Assembly (NCBI RefSeq): GCF_001039355.2
Contig: NW_019773859.1
Span: forward strand, 590,742 to 653,285
Length of the DNA: 62,544 bases
DNA from: Lingula anatina
Lineage: Eukaryota > Brachiopoda > Lingulata > Lingulida > Lingulidae
Reading direction: 5' to 3'
Shown in pieces: positions 25,017 to 34,518 of the stretch; position 1 is the first letter of the stretch, and every line of letters starts with the position of its first letter. The translations under genes were made by a program, and so were the position numbers. The notes beneath the pieces are model-generated. The model worked only from the letters and a program-made list of their open reading frames with translations, had not been told where the DNA came from and did not search any database.

Positions 25017-27721
25017 ATGGGTGTATGTGCGTGTATATGTGTGTATGTGTGTGTGAGAGAGAGAAAGAGAGAGAGAGAGTTGGTCAACTTAGTGTATTTG
25101 CACATAATTGAGTTGTACTTCACACAGACCCATGAAATAAACCTCCCATTAAGATAAGAAAAAATAACATGTTTCTGCCATTTAAGTGATCAAGCCAGTG
25201 TGTAGCACCTAACACTTAGAAAGCTACTGGAAACTAGCAGATGAATAATTAACCTAAATCTAATGAAAGCTTTTTCAACTTACTGGGACATCAAAAAGTT
25301 TGGTTGCTTCCCCAGCGATGGGAGCTTTACAAACTACGAACAAAGACGATATTGCAAAAACCTGTAATAAAAAAATGGAACACATTTGTGGAATTGAGTC
25401 TGCTCTGGATGAGTTCACGGTTGCATTATACTTTGAATGAAAATTGTGGAGAGAATTAATTGTAAATGGATTTATTAAGGCAGGCATATTCCAGGCATGT
25501 CATTATGGCATGATGGTATATAGCCTGGTTTCTGATTGAGTAAGTTTGTCCATTAGTGCCAGTCACTGGAGCATAAGTTCAGGGTTTATATTAATATCAC
25601 TTGGGTCGTTTTAATGGGGAAATGGTTAAAGGGATAACAACTCTTTTACATGAGATTAAAAATTCCGCAATAAATACATTGTAAAAAACACATAGAAATG
25701 TAGTAAATTCTATTTACCACCAAAACAGTGGTTATCGCATTTATTCGGAAAGCTATGCTTGCCATTTTACCATGTGGACCTTCATATATGGCTACCCTTT
25801 GAATTAAATTCTCTAAAGATCATTAATCTCTTAAAAGATTGCTACAAAAGCCATGCTTAGGAAAAAAGACAATCCACTGACTTTGAATGTCAGAAGGGAT
25901 TCATTGACCATTGGAAAGTTTGGGAAAATCACCATTTTGTTGAGAAAATCCATTGCTTTGCACTTTTCCCACCAAAATGAAGAGCTGTTATCCTTTTAAA
26001 ACTTGGGCCATCTCTCCCAAAAGTTCTTTCAAGTAAAGTTGGTCATAACTTTTAAATTGAAAAAAAAATCTGGATAACAATTTAATAATTTGCTTGAATC
26101 ATCCTGCAGACTCAGAATGACAGATAACAGTCAACACACCAAGTTTATGCCATGAGAGTTTTCCTAAATGGCCCCAAACTAGATCAGTTGTTACCTAAAC
26201 TATGGAACAATGAAGCTTCTAAAGAACAGGAAACTTACACAGTGACTAAGTGATAGATTGCACAAGAGATTAAAGAAGATTTTTTTAGTTCCATGAAGGC
26301 ATCCTTACAAAATGAGGACACACTTCAAGCATTTCATGTTTCATCCAATTTGTTTGATGACTCTTAGATAGTTTAAGATTCATCAAATCCATGTTTGGGA
26401 AGAGCATCTAAGACTGAAATATTATAGAACTGTAAAGTGGAATGGAATAATTTGCCTAAGGAATAAAAGAAAGAGTAAATATTCTTCAAAAGTAATTGAC
26501 CAAATAGGACATTGTAGGATATTAATTGAAAAAAGGATAAAATGTTTATATGGACTTAGTAATATGCTGTGTAACCATTCACAGTTAAATCTTGAAATTG
26601 AATTTTCTCGATGTAAATTTAATACAATATCAAGTAGGCGTCAGAAAATGAATAGTTACTGTAGGGTTTCCTCCATTATTTTTATGTACAGACACAGATG
26701 AATGCATGATGCCATCTTGGAGATTGATTGTATATCTCAGAAGTATTCTTATCACAATGAAAAGAAATTAAATGTACATAATTAAATATACATATGAATG
26801 AACATAAACAAAGAAAAAACACTGTTGTCATAATTTTGCACGGGTATACACAATACCTTTAACAGTGCTTTACTTGAACAATACTTATGCCACAGTTAGG
26901 GTATTATTTTAAAAATCTATAAATTTAGCACATTCATTAATGTATCCACCTAAAAGTATGTGATGTAATAACATCAATCACACTGTATAATTGATTTTGA
27001 TTGAACTGTATTTTGTGTGATGTCGCTATTTCTGCATGAAATAAAACATTTGTTACGTTTAGTATATATAAGTAATTGTAGTGTCTGATGGTTTCATCAT
27101 CCTGATCATAATTGGAAAGTTGCATGTTCATAATGTACAGTTTGAGACTGCCCCATTGACACTGATTGTCAGAACCCATCTTTCATCATTGGTATTTTAT
27201 AATGATACAGAAATGGATGTGTGATGAGGTAATTTTATGAGCTGTAGAGTAAAGGCATGCTTTTTCCATTTACAGTAATTTGGTGTTTCCATTTACAGTA
27301 ATTTGGTGTTTTTTTCCTTGATAAACTAAACCATGGAATAAAATTTTTATTTTGATCCCTCACGTACTGCCCTGATTTCCATTTCTAGTAATTGCCAGCT
27401 TTTTTGTTTTCACACCTCCCTATTTGCCCATGCATTGAAAATTGGGGATGATTTTTAATCTTATCTTTTCAAAAGTACCTTTTTAGATTATTTTAATCTG
27501 ATGTCAAAGTTTCTTTATTTACTTTTTTAAAAATAGTTATTATAATATCATTTAAGGCATTATCAAATGTAAATATAATTAACTAAATAAAGATAATGCA
27601 AAGCTTTTGTGTATATAGAAGCATAATATTAGGCTAAAGATATTTACTTTTTTTCTAGAGGTTGGTTGGGCATGTGTCAAGGTTTTCCCATCTCCTCTCC
27701 CTTCTGATGGAGAACTTTCTG
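8639..27721 (+). CDS. GTF3C1: general transcription factor 3C polypeptide 1 (TFIIIC220), partial
   Basis: Twenty-three exons: 8639-8782, 9169-9330, 9700-9798, 10107-10295, 10756-10897, 11201-11289, 11862-12056, 12258-12435, 12780-12948, 13240-13349, 13598-13723, 14208-14330, 14669-14725, 14968-15071, 15412-15513, 15916-16029, 16482-16585, 17132-17294, 17708-17839, 18321-18382, 18799-18958, 22728-23948, 27659-27721. All introns are GT-AG and all phases match, giving 1,336 codons. The order of segments follows the human protein (about 2,100 residues) as I recall it: HKLLWYLIYEY, GWFLVSDVLFSMP, LLYGRRFLF, NRLRVLWTAQED, WRVVRDILH, LKPTDTIVLRSC. TFIIIC220 binds the B-box of tRNA and similar genes and recruits TFIIIB for RNA polymerase III in the nucleus. 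The N-terminal third and the extreme C-terminus are not found in the window. Confidence 0.93.
10756..12948 (+). CDS. GTF3C1: GTF3C1 exons e-i: central conserved core
   Basis: Exons 10756-10897, 11201-11289, 11862-12056, 12258-12435 and 12780-12948. Conserved blocks in order: LDELSWRRYLPPLPKH, GKGWFLVSDVLFSMPV, DPVKKFYLVRHLPTQ, LLYGRRFLFCFHEVLE, EQYWVDLLLICGDTPLG and AAGFDASLMA. Each has a clear counterpart in vertebrate TFIIIC220. Introns here are about 200-570 bases. Confidence 0.92.
13240..15071 (+). CDS. GTF3C1: GTF3C1 exons j-n: basic linker and SANT/Myb-like segment
   Basis: Exons 13240-13349, 13598-13723, 14208-14330, 14669-14725 and 14968-15071. After HLRKNWQWK, the chain becomes long, basic and poorly conserved (KGGKGMKRKGLARK, then RRKEKKIDEAD). 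It ends in QRMNRLRVLWTAQEDSM, matching human LRVTWSMQEDGLL. The W-x2-QED pattern is SANT/Myb-like. The 57-base exon 14669-14725 is the least certain of the set because its donor (AAAAGTAATA) is weak, but it is needed to keep phase. Confidence 0.85.
14623..14644 (+). repeat. (TG)n microsatellite in a GTF3C1 intron
   Basis: Short run of TG dinucleotides upstream of the exon at 14669. Confidence 0.8.
15412..18958 (+). CDS. GTF3C1: GTF3C1 exons o-u
   Basis: Exons 15412-15513, 15916-16029, 16482-16585, 17132-17294, 17708-17839, 18321-18382 and 18799-18958. Conserved blocks: ILPWRVVRDILHELS, CARRVLYMMKNPQ, RKLFYKLKEKFE, YELPATLEQLQARH, MMFRVYSQYPEDLL, FSYRATIFPEASHYL and GGGCAAFITMLAL. These follow human WQVVRDILH, RRARYIVKNPQA, VEKLKEKF, LEIPDTLQELFARY, QTFRLYREYKDHVL, FTWRFPST and GGNCVAVLTLFSLG in order. 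Confidence 0.92.
15528..15590 (+). repeat. (TTTA)n microsatellite
   Basis: About 15 uninterrupted TTTA units directly after the exon that ends at 15513. Confidence 0.95.
16200..16440. mobile_element. foldback MITE in a GTF3C1 intron
   Basis: GCGGCTTTGATGTCTGGCAC...CTACTGAAACTGCTA (from 16263) is answered in inverted orientation by TAGCAGCTTCAGTAGG...AGACTTCTTAGCCGC (to about 16361). The arms are about 37 bases with a short AT-rich loop. Weaker symmetry continues outward (GGGTTCCC on the left, GGGAATGGTCCC on the right). No ORF; a non-autonomous element is likely. Confidence 0.65.
18964..19093 (+). mobile_element. CAGGCC...GGCTAC MITE next to a splice donor
   Basis: Starts CAGGCCTGTGGC and ends ATTGCTGGCTACAGGC, with CCCCCTTTTGAAATTGCTGG inside. 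The same plan, with TIRs CAGGCCCGTAGCC and GGTTATGGGCCTG, is at 34339-34518. The left end lies five bases after the last base of the GTF3C1 exon ending at 18958. Confidence 0.6.
21461..21490. repeat. 30-base near-perfect palindrome, copy 1
   Basis: TATGTACAGACACA, a two-base centre GA, and the exact inverse of the first arm: a perfect 14-base-pair hairpin. An N follows at 21497. Confidence 0.85.
21931..21960. repeat. 30-base near-perfect palindrome, copy 2
   Basis: Identical to copy 1, and both are followed by TTGCCA. A half copy (TATGTACAGACACAGATG) is at 26683-26700. It may be an element terminus. Confidence 0.85.
21975..22030 (+). repeat. GC-rich GCCGAT/GGCGCC block
   Basis: Imperfect GCCGAT units and CCGGCGCCGGCGCC, dense in CpG, inside an intron that is otherwise about one third GC. 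Part of a repeat unit; no coding assignment made. Confidence 0.6.
22114..22467 (+). repeat. 159-base tandem repeat, about 2.2 copies
   Basis: Units start at about 22114, 22272 and 22431 with GTCAAGTTCGAAAATC or close variants, and share GCATGATCGGGCC, CAGCATATATGCAACACTG and GGAGTAATCAATCTTAC. The third unit is cut by the N at 22468. Confidence 0.85.
22728..23948 (+). CDS. GTF3C1: GTF3C1 large exon with acidic tract
   Basis: A 1,221-base exon (407 codons) starting ITYDIIVPDRVIDIE, which continues the preceding exon as human ISVDVRIPEQIIVVD does. Its first two thirds are low-complexity: Gly/Gln/Ser-rich (GEGQGQSEGQGHSEG), then acidic (a run of eight Asp before PEYVPEG) and then Lys-rich. A conserved block follows (LKPTDTIVLRSCAIVTKLKL, human LNPNDSIVVNSCQMKFQL), then SKQDVENAASIYRAVENWKELGITWVELQ in two overlapping helices. 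The Asp run is longer than I recall in vertebrates. Confidence 0.9.
24953..25080 (+). repeat. (TG)n then (GA)n microsatellite
   Basis: About 30 TG units, interrupted TGTA variants, then GAGAGA. The short ORFs across it are artefacts of the repeat. Confidence 0.95.
25626..25999. mobile_element. TTAA-flanked MITE, copy 1
   Basis: Left end TTAAAGGGATAACAACTCTT, right end AAGAGCTGTTATCCTTTTAA. Inside are CATTGACCATTGG and TTAATCTCTTAAAAGATT, both shared with the other copies. No ORF; a non-autonomous DNA transposon, possibly piggyBac-type by its TTAA target. Confidence 0.8.
27659..27721 (+). CDS. GTF3C1: GTF3C1 63-base exon, last one recognised
   Basis: TTTTTTTCTAG, 63 bases, then GTAAGT. Phase 0 at both ends fits the phase-0 end of the preceding exon. 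It reads RLVGHVSRFSHLLSLLMENFL, fitting the human segment LRRRFSALE...FADCIQALLEQHQVLEVG after the same helix. Small and only moderately conserved, so less sure than the others. No following exon was found. Confidence 0.6.
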
Positions 27722-28144
27722 GTAAGTCTTTCTAGCTCTGTGTATATTATTCACTCTTCCCACTCAAATCTCATCTTCATTCCTCAAAATAACCAACCTT
27801 TTTTATAGTTGCATGCAGAAATTTGATATTTTTGTGGTCTGTATATTTCACTCTCATTTGCTCCTAGTATTTTTCATTGTTTATGGTGGTTTAAACATTT
27901 AGCACAGCTGCAAAGCAACAGAATTGTAGACGCACCGCTGCGAGTAATATGAGATGTAAAAAGAATGTTTGTTATTCTTGTAACAAATAGACATATCATA
28001 TTTGAAGTCAAAACTGTGAAACTGAATATATATGAACAATATGTCAAATATATGTTCAGACATAAGTTGTCAGATGGACAAAATGATATTCTGATTTTGG
28101 TGACATTCTTTTTTCTGTGAAAGGCTTTATTCAGTATAAATTAC

Positions 28145-28487
28145 AGGTAATGTGTATGAGGTTTTCAGGTAATGTGCACTGAATGGGCAGGTAGTATGAA
28201 TTAAATTGCCAGGTGGTGTGTGTCAGAGTGTCATATAATGTGCATTGAGATATCAGGTAATGTGTATTAAGGTGTCTGGTGATGTGTATTGAGATATCAG
28301 GTAATGTGTATTAAGGTGTAAGGTGATATGTATGGAGACATCAGGTAATGTGTATTAAGGTGTATGATGATGTGGATGGAGACATTGGGTGATGTGTATT
28401 AAGGTGTATGATGATGTAGATTGAGGCATCAAGTGATGTATATTAAGGTTTCAGATAATATGTATTGAGACATCAGGTAATGTAATA
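28145..28487 (+). repeat. degenerate minisatellite, unit about 22 bases
   Basis: Some 15 variants of GGTAATGTGTATTAAGGTGTC, alternating with GAGATATCAGGTAATGTG. The array is cut by a MITE at 28488-28832 and its last partial unit (GGTGTCAGTGAGG) follows the MITE. Confidence 0.85.
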
Positions 28488-28832
28488 TTAAAGGGATAAT
28501 AACTCTTCGTTTTGGCCAGAAAATGAAATTTCCTGGAGTAAACAACAATTTTCCCATACTTACCAATGGTTAATGAATTCATTTTTACACTCAAAGTTAG
28601 TCCGTTTTTTTTTCTAAAAAGTTTGGTTTTTTGTTAAAATCTCTTAGGAGATTTTAACAGAGTATAGCCATCAATGGAGGTCACGTGGTCTAAAGACAAA
28701 CTCAGATATGAGAATAATAGTTATTACTGCCTTTTTTTGAGGTAAAACGGAATATATTATATTTTTATGAGTTAATCAGAATGTGATTATTGTGAAATAT
28801 AGATCTCACATGAAGAGTTATTATCCCTTTAA
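28488..28832. mobile_element. TTAA-flanked MITE, copy 2, inside the minisatellite
   Basis: TTAAAGGGATAATAACTCTT at the left, AAGAGTTATTATCCCTTTAA at the right: 20-base TIRs, perfectly inverted. The interior holds a palindromic centre (AAAATCTCTTAGGAGATTTT). Removing it with one TTAA restores the minisatellite unit. Confidence 0.88.
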
Positions 28833-29957
28833 GGTGTCAGTGAGGAAGAGTTGCGTGCATCTTACATAATATTGCAGCAAAAGTTCTACAAGTTCTATCA
28901 AATGATGGGTCACATCACTGTGAATAAAAAAAGATCAACATAAAATATTATCATAATATATCATTAAATTCCATATCAGCTGTAATGCATTTTGCAGAGA
29001 AAAAAAAGATTAATATAAGCTATTGTTTGTCCTATAATCTTCTATAAGACAGTGAATGGATTCCCTGAGGGAAAGCTGTCCGCGGATCAACTTAGCTTGT
29101 GAAAGTGGCCTAGTAACTATTTATGTTGCTATTATAATTATGATATATATCTCAAAACCAAGCCACTTTATAAATTTAAAGAGAAGAATCTGTGAACGAC
29201 TTAACATAAATCGGTCTGCATTGTTGATACTACCCTATGCCAAATGTAAAAATTTAATAGATTTGTGCAGTTCACTAAATCTGTTTTGTGCCTGGAGATC
29301 ATTACTAGAATCTGTAATCCCTGAGGGCCAGTAGGCGTAAATAGTATGTGGCACAGACTGAGTCTGTAACAAGTTACGGTCACCTTGAATTGGTGGCAAT
29401 TTGATCGCAAGAAGGTGTGCGTGTGAAAATCATGCCCACTGCAAACCATTACATGCAAAACTTTTTTTTGAGGCCACAACTGTCTTTGCCTATTCAAAGA
29501 GAATTCATTGACTAGAAAATGGATACTTAACAGGCATTGAGGTTTTAGAAACCCAATCTTAAAGAAAACCTTTTCAATGCAAATTCAATATTTTCAGTGG
29601 TTTCTTATNCCCCCTGTTTGGCTGTGGCTAGGGCCTGCTTGATCTCCCAGAAGTAATCTCATGAAAGGGCCCATTTGAGGTCCCACCGGTGGAAGTTCCG
29701 GAGGGTTCATTCTTTTTCTTGATTCCAAAAGAAAAGGAAAGAATGTTTGTAAGTAACGACTCCTAACTGGCAGGTTTAGCCTTTTGGCAGTGGTCCCGCC
29801 CACCACAGTAATACTGAATGGGCTGGAAGAGGAAGAAACATGCTTTACGTAACGATTTAAAAACAGGCACAATTAACATGCTGTTAGAATATTGAGCAAG
29901 TCAACCCACTATTTAATTTGCCATTGTGCTGGCTGCTGATTTTAGATTCCTCCAGAA
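28833..29957. other. no gene recognised
   Basis: Contains a 92-codon plus-strand ORF (29056-29334) without a convincing family and an N at 29609. 29594-29957 may belong to the same element as the SGNH-like ORF that ends at 29958. Confidence 0.4.
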
Positions 29958-30431
29958 TCATTTATGTCCATAACTGTTGAAATGGGTGCCATCATCGCAC
30001 AACGTGGCAGATGCAGCCTCATATGCACCCTTTATCTTCCAAAAGAGAATATTTTCCTCCTGGTGGAGCAACCATTGAAGGAGGTGGTTGGCCACTTTGA
30101 AGTGCTGTCTGTATTGCACCTCCTGGGCTGGGGTTCTTATCCTGCTGGTGGGCATCGAAGAATGGCGCCGAGGTATCAGTTGGCCCGCAAATACTACCTT
30201 GACCTGTGAGGCACACTGCCTGAGAATTGAGATGTAGTCTACCACAAATTGTCTCACTCTTGCTGTTGAAGCGTCGCAGGCGATGTCGTTACCTAGTAGT
30301 TGGCAAAATAAGCAGTCATACTCATCCAGGCGAGTCTGATCTGATTTTTCACTGCTTGCAGTAGACTTTGGCACAAAGCTTAAAATCGATCTCTGTTTCT
30401 TAGCCTTCTTTGGTGCGGAGGGAGCTGCCAT
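29958..30431 (-). CDS. SGNH-hydrolase-like ORF with PIP-box-like N-terminus
   Basis: A 157-residue single-exon ORF. Residues 8-21 are basic with QRSILSFV, close to the PCNA-binding consensus Q-x2-[ILM]-x2-aromatic. From about residue 40 it follows the SGNH/GDSL fold: LLGNDIA (47-49 is block III Gly-Asn-Asp), the strand VKVVFAGQLIPRR, and DDGTHFNSYGHK at the end, with block V Asp147 and His150. The block I Ser (GDS) is missing and the chain stops directly after HK, where relatives usually run on for some 10-20 residues. It is thus probably a chimeric or decayed copy. SGNH domains are also carried by some DIRS/Ngaro-type and CR1-type retroelements, so mobile origin is likely. Activity is doubtful without the Ser. 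Confidence 0.6.
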   Translation of the reverse strand: MAAPSAPKKAKKQRSILSFVPKSTASSEKSDQTRLDEYDCLFCQLLGNDIACDASTARVRQFVVDYISILRQCASQVKVVFAGQLIPRRHSSMPTSRIRTPAQEVQYRQHFKVANHLLQWLLHQEENILFWKIKGAYEAASATLCDDGTHFNSYGHK

Positions 30432-30540
30432 GTTTGACAGTCACGCTTCAACAGGCTGCAGTCAAAACAGTCTCTCATTGGCTCATACTGTCCCGCGAAA
30501 TGAGAGTGAACCAATGAAATCGCCCGCCGTTAATGCGACC
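30432..30540 (-). promoter_or_regulatory. promoter-like CCAAT/E2F-like region upstream of the SGNH-like ORF
   Basis: A locally GC- and CpG-richer stretch. It has two CCAAT boxes in opposite orientations (ATTGG at 30477-30481, CCAAT at 30511-30515) with an E2F-like TCCCGCGAAA between them at 30491-30500. Motifs only; transcription not shown. Confidence 0.4.
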
Positions 30541-32340
30541 ACATGTCACACAATCTAGGATCATTTTACACTGACAATAAAGTCAAAGAACATCTGCATC
30601 ACACAGTGATCACCGTAATAATCAATACGTCGTAATAACCATTTCTTTTAAACCTTTTCCGATTGTAATTTTAATGCGAGAATTTTTGCACCTTTGGTAG
30701 TTTTATGCGAGAATTTCATTTTTTTGGCGAGAATCTTGCAGAATCGCAGCCTCGGCAGAAGACTGAAAATGTGACAATAACTTCCCAAGTCTTTAATGTT
30801 CTGAGAGATTCCTCATTGGAACCCAGTCCCCTGGTAGTAGTACGGCATTTGCTGGCTTCTGATTATAATACTAGGGCCTTTACTGGTTTTAGCTGTTGTT
30901 TTACTCACCATTAATAGTAGCTTTGGTTGTCTTTTTACCTGTCAACAAAAATGAGGCACACCCTGGGCCTCCTCCTTTTTGTTGGATGCCTGCTTACCTT
31001 CATTATGGAGGTGATGACCCCCCCCCCCTTCACACACACACACACACACATATTGCAGGGCTAAGAGACTAAGGGAATTCTTCAAGTTTTCCTGTTGTGG
31101 CCTTTTGTGCTCTTCCGTACTTAAAGAGATTGTCTGAAGCTTATAATACTGATTCCTTTTTCTTTCATTTAATCTCACTGTTACTCTTTCTTTTCTTATC
31201 AATGAACTAAAATAACAGGCAACAATCAATCTTGCCATAGCTAACATTTAGAAAAAAACTGGTTGATGGGGACAAGATCATTGTGATGATGTGACTTGAG
31301 AAATTTTGTCTTGTATACTTTATATTTTTATTTTGTCATTAACAGCTGGTAACATAATATAATTTTCAAACTATTCCCTCTAGTATATTCACTGATTGGT
31401 TAAAGATACTTCTTAAGCAAGAGTAAATGGCATGAAACAAATTTATATTAAAGCAAATTTCTAACAAAGCACAAATATAATCCACGGGCCCCCCCCCCCC
31501 CCCCCCCAAAAAAAATAAAAAATAAAAAATAAATAAATAAATAAATAAACGTGCTAACTTATATGCATTTTCACTCACCACCTGCTGAAATAATTTTTTG
31601 GCGAGGGACAACAAGATATATTAGAATCTTGGTAGTCAAGTTTTCATTTATTTTGTGGAAAACTAGTTGGTTAAGTAAAAAAGGTAGAAAGAAAGAAAGA
31701 AAGAAAGAAAGAAAGGCTCCAGAGAAGAGAATCCAAAAATTTGGCCTAGATGCTGAGTAAATTGAGATACGTGGGTTTTTCTTGCTGTTATCTGCTTGAA
31801 CAATATTTTAGACAAGCATTTTGCTATAGAAAGAAAAAAAGTTAAATACCAAAAGGGCAATCAATATTACTTAAAAGGTAGGTGAGACTTAAAGGGCTAC
31901 ATGTTTCTGTCATCAAATCCCTTAAGATACACATATGGCTACAAATGAGGGACAATTTTATCCAAAACAGAAATCTGCTGAAAGTGATAGTCCTTTGGGA
32001 ATGCTTTTGTCATTATATAAGCTCAGCAAATTTACAGGTGGGACAAGATAGTAATGGGATCCCCAACCCACTGATGAACTTCCCTTTAAAATGAGCATTT
32101 CCTAAATCATCCCAGTTGAGGATCAATAATTTCTTCAGATGACTGAAACACAATCGAAATTTTATAACTGGTTTGTTACATGGTTGCGAATTTTGAAATT
32201 GAGAGACAATTGTGAGTTTGCTGTTATACAATTAATTCAGAAGTCTTTATTCATTTAGTCTACACCTTTACACATAAGCTATAATCATAAGACAAATGCA
32301 ACTAACTACATCTTTACACAAATGAATAAGCAATGCAGTT

Positions 32341-32343
32341 ACA

Positions 32344-32390
<47 letters not shown>

Positions 32391-32393
32391 ATA
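32341..32393 (+). repeat. (AAAT)n microsatellite
   Basis: About 13 AAAT units without interruption. Confidence 0.95.
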
Positions 32394-33242
32394 GGCAGCA
32401 TTACTACACACATGAATTTAAATTATAATTAACATAGCCATGCGGCATTGGTATCTGGCAAGACGTACGCTCCACAGAAGGTGTGAATGGCACTATTCTT
32501 GCAAAATCATATTCTCAAATCAACAACAAAGCACCATAATTCCAGAGATATGTCGAATCCAAAAGAAAAGGGAATTAATATCAGCAGAGGAATCACAGGG
32601 ACAATGTTTTTCAAAAAATGATTGGAAATAAATGTAGTAGCTATGGAAGACGATATGTTGCTACAGCATAACTACAGAAAAATCATCACATTCTAAATGG
32701 TATTAGGTTTTCTTATTATAGCACACAGATTTTGAAACGGGCCATTTCATCTCCACTTACCACATTTGTATGTGTATTGTCGATATAGGTTAGTGTGTGT
32801 CTTGTCCTGGAAATGGGGGATGCTCAAATGAAAGTGGGTACTTTATGTCGCAGAAGTCGAAGAGAAGAGTGTTCTTCGCAAAACACAATTAGAACTTGAT
32901 ATTCACATTGCACTTTGAGCATATTTATAACACAGCTTTAATAGGAGGTTGAGTTACACTATTATATTGCGTTATAAAGCTTATCTCTGAATAACAAATT
33001 AAGCTGACTTTCCTTATTGGCTGTACAAATAAATTTTTACTTTCATATTTGAAGCATACTGAACTCGGAAGCAAAATGTCCTAGGTTGGATCCCCGAAGT
33101 AGAATCCTTTAAAAAAAAAAAATGATCCAAGATATTTTAACTGCATGTGACTGCTCTTGATCAATCAGTGAGTTTCAAAATTCATGACTATGTAACAATT
33201 ATTTTTTTTATTATTATTAATATCATCATTGTACAGATATGA

Positions 33243-33299
<57 letters not shown>
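33243..33299 (+). repeat. (ATT)n microsatellite
   Basis: About 19 ATT units. Confidence 0.95.
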
Positions 33300-33300
<1 letters not shown>

Positions 33301-34338
33301 CCTGACTAATGATCAGGATCTTCTTTTAATGATTTAGTTGTCAAAAAATAATGAGGTGCCATTTATGCAGAGAAATGTATGCTTGCATGCAGCACATTTT
33401 TTCATCAGTGACAGATGTTGTGCCAATTTTTATCTATGCCAATGAATTTTTAATAAATGTGGTGAAATGTGTTAAAGAAGTCTATATAGATAAGATTAGC
33501 TGATAAGATTTAGATTTGAAAGCAACACAATTTTTATTATTCGCTATAAGTGTTTGAGTTAAAAAGGAATTGTAACATAGTCTTGTTCAGTCTGAGAGAA
33601 CAGATAAGCTTCCAGATGTCTACAACGCGCTTCCAGTTTGCAAGCATGACCAGGGGGACGTAAACAGCCATTTGTAGGAGTAGAGAGCACATCAAAAATC
33701 TATTCTCTTAATGGATGGGATTTCTTTTAGCTCCAGGAAATAATTGTATCCACAGCTACCTGACAGTTTAGTTCAGACATATAACACACCACGTCTTTCA
33801 AGTTGACTAAAATAATGAAAAAACGGCCCTGGGGCTACAAAATGAGTTATGAAATTGACCGTGAATTCCCTGCAAAGCCGGTTCATACTCTGGGGGTGTT
33901 ATTTCCCCACAATAGTAATATCCACATTTTCCTGGAACTTTGTTGCCTCTGGGAAGTTTGCTAGGCAGAGATTGGACTTTAAGTGAAGATGGGAATGGAT
34001 GGGAAGAAATTGGGTCACATCAGGATTATTGCAACTGCAGAACCTAAGTGAATAATCATGTAAGATTGTAGAATATACATGGTAGCGCTGAGCAGGTGTA
34101 ACATTGATGTATTGCATTAGGCGCAGGACCTCCCACTCTGGTGTGGAATACTTTTTTAAAAAGCAATTTGGCTTGCACAAATAGTGCATCATGCATGGAC
34201 TGTGGGTGCCAACTTTATTTCTTCAGAAAATGGGCATGGGCAAATTCTCTCCCGATGCAGTAGCATCATTTTTGATGCGCTGCGGTTTGGATCTTGACAT
34301 TGTCCAAAGGGTATCGACCAGAGCCATTTCAGTTATCT

Positions 34339-34518
34339 CAGGCCCGTAGCCAGGGGGTGGGGGTGGGGGTAGGGGGTTCAGTGGGGTTCGAAAGAACCCT
34401 CCCCCCCCCCCCCTTTGGCCAAGGACAATTTATATAGGTACATGAAGGTTTCATGGTAAAATGTCCACTTTTTTTAGAAAAAAGAATCCCCCTTTTGAAA
34501 TTGCTGGTTATGGGCCTG
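34339..34518 (+). mobile_element. CAGGCCCGTAGCC MITE
   Basis: Left end CAGGCCCGTAGCCAGG, right end TTGCTGGTTATGGGCCTG, about 13-15 bases inverted. Inside are GGGTTCGAAAGAACCC, poly-C and CCCCCTTTTGAAATTGCTGG. Same family as 18964-19093. The TIR start CAGG resembles hAT-type elements; a target duplication could not be made out. Confidence 0.7.

Larger units (their letters stand above)
23949..27658. other. GTF3C1 intron, no exon seen
   Basis: 3.7 kb with (AAT)n at 23978-24035, (TG)n at 24953-25060, a TTAA-flanked MITE at 25626-25999 and a tandem CCATTTACAGTAATTTGGTG pair near 27268-27310. Nothing coding recognised. Confidence 0.6.
30541..34338. other. no gene recognised; simple repeats
   Basis: Holds a poly-C/(CA)n patch (31018-31050), poly-C 31490-31507, (GAAA)n 31686-31714, (AAAT)n 32341-32393 and (ATT)n 33243-33299. 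The ORFs here are short and repeat-driven. Confidence 0.5.

Noticed and set aside
24903-25157. ORFs over the (TG)n tract
   Set aside because: Cys-Val repeats from a dinucleotide repeat in several frames and on both strands; not a gene.
29056-29334. 92-codon plus-strand ORF
   Set aside because: Hydrophobic stretch from AT-rich DNA, no family match, no splice or promoter context; could be an old repeat fragment.
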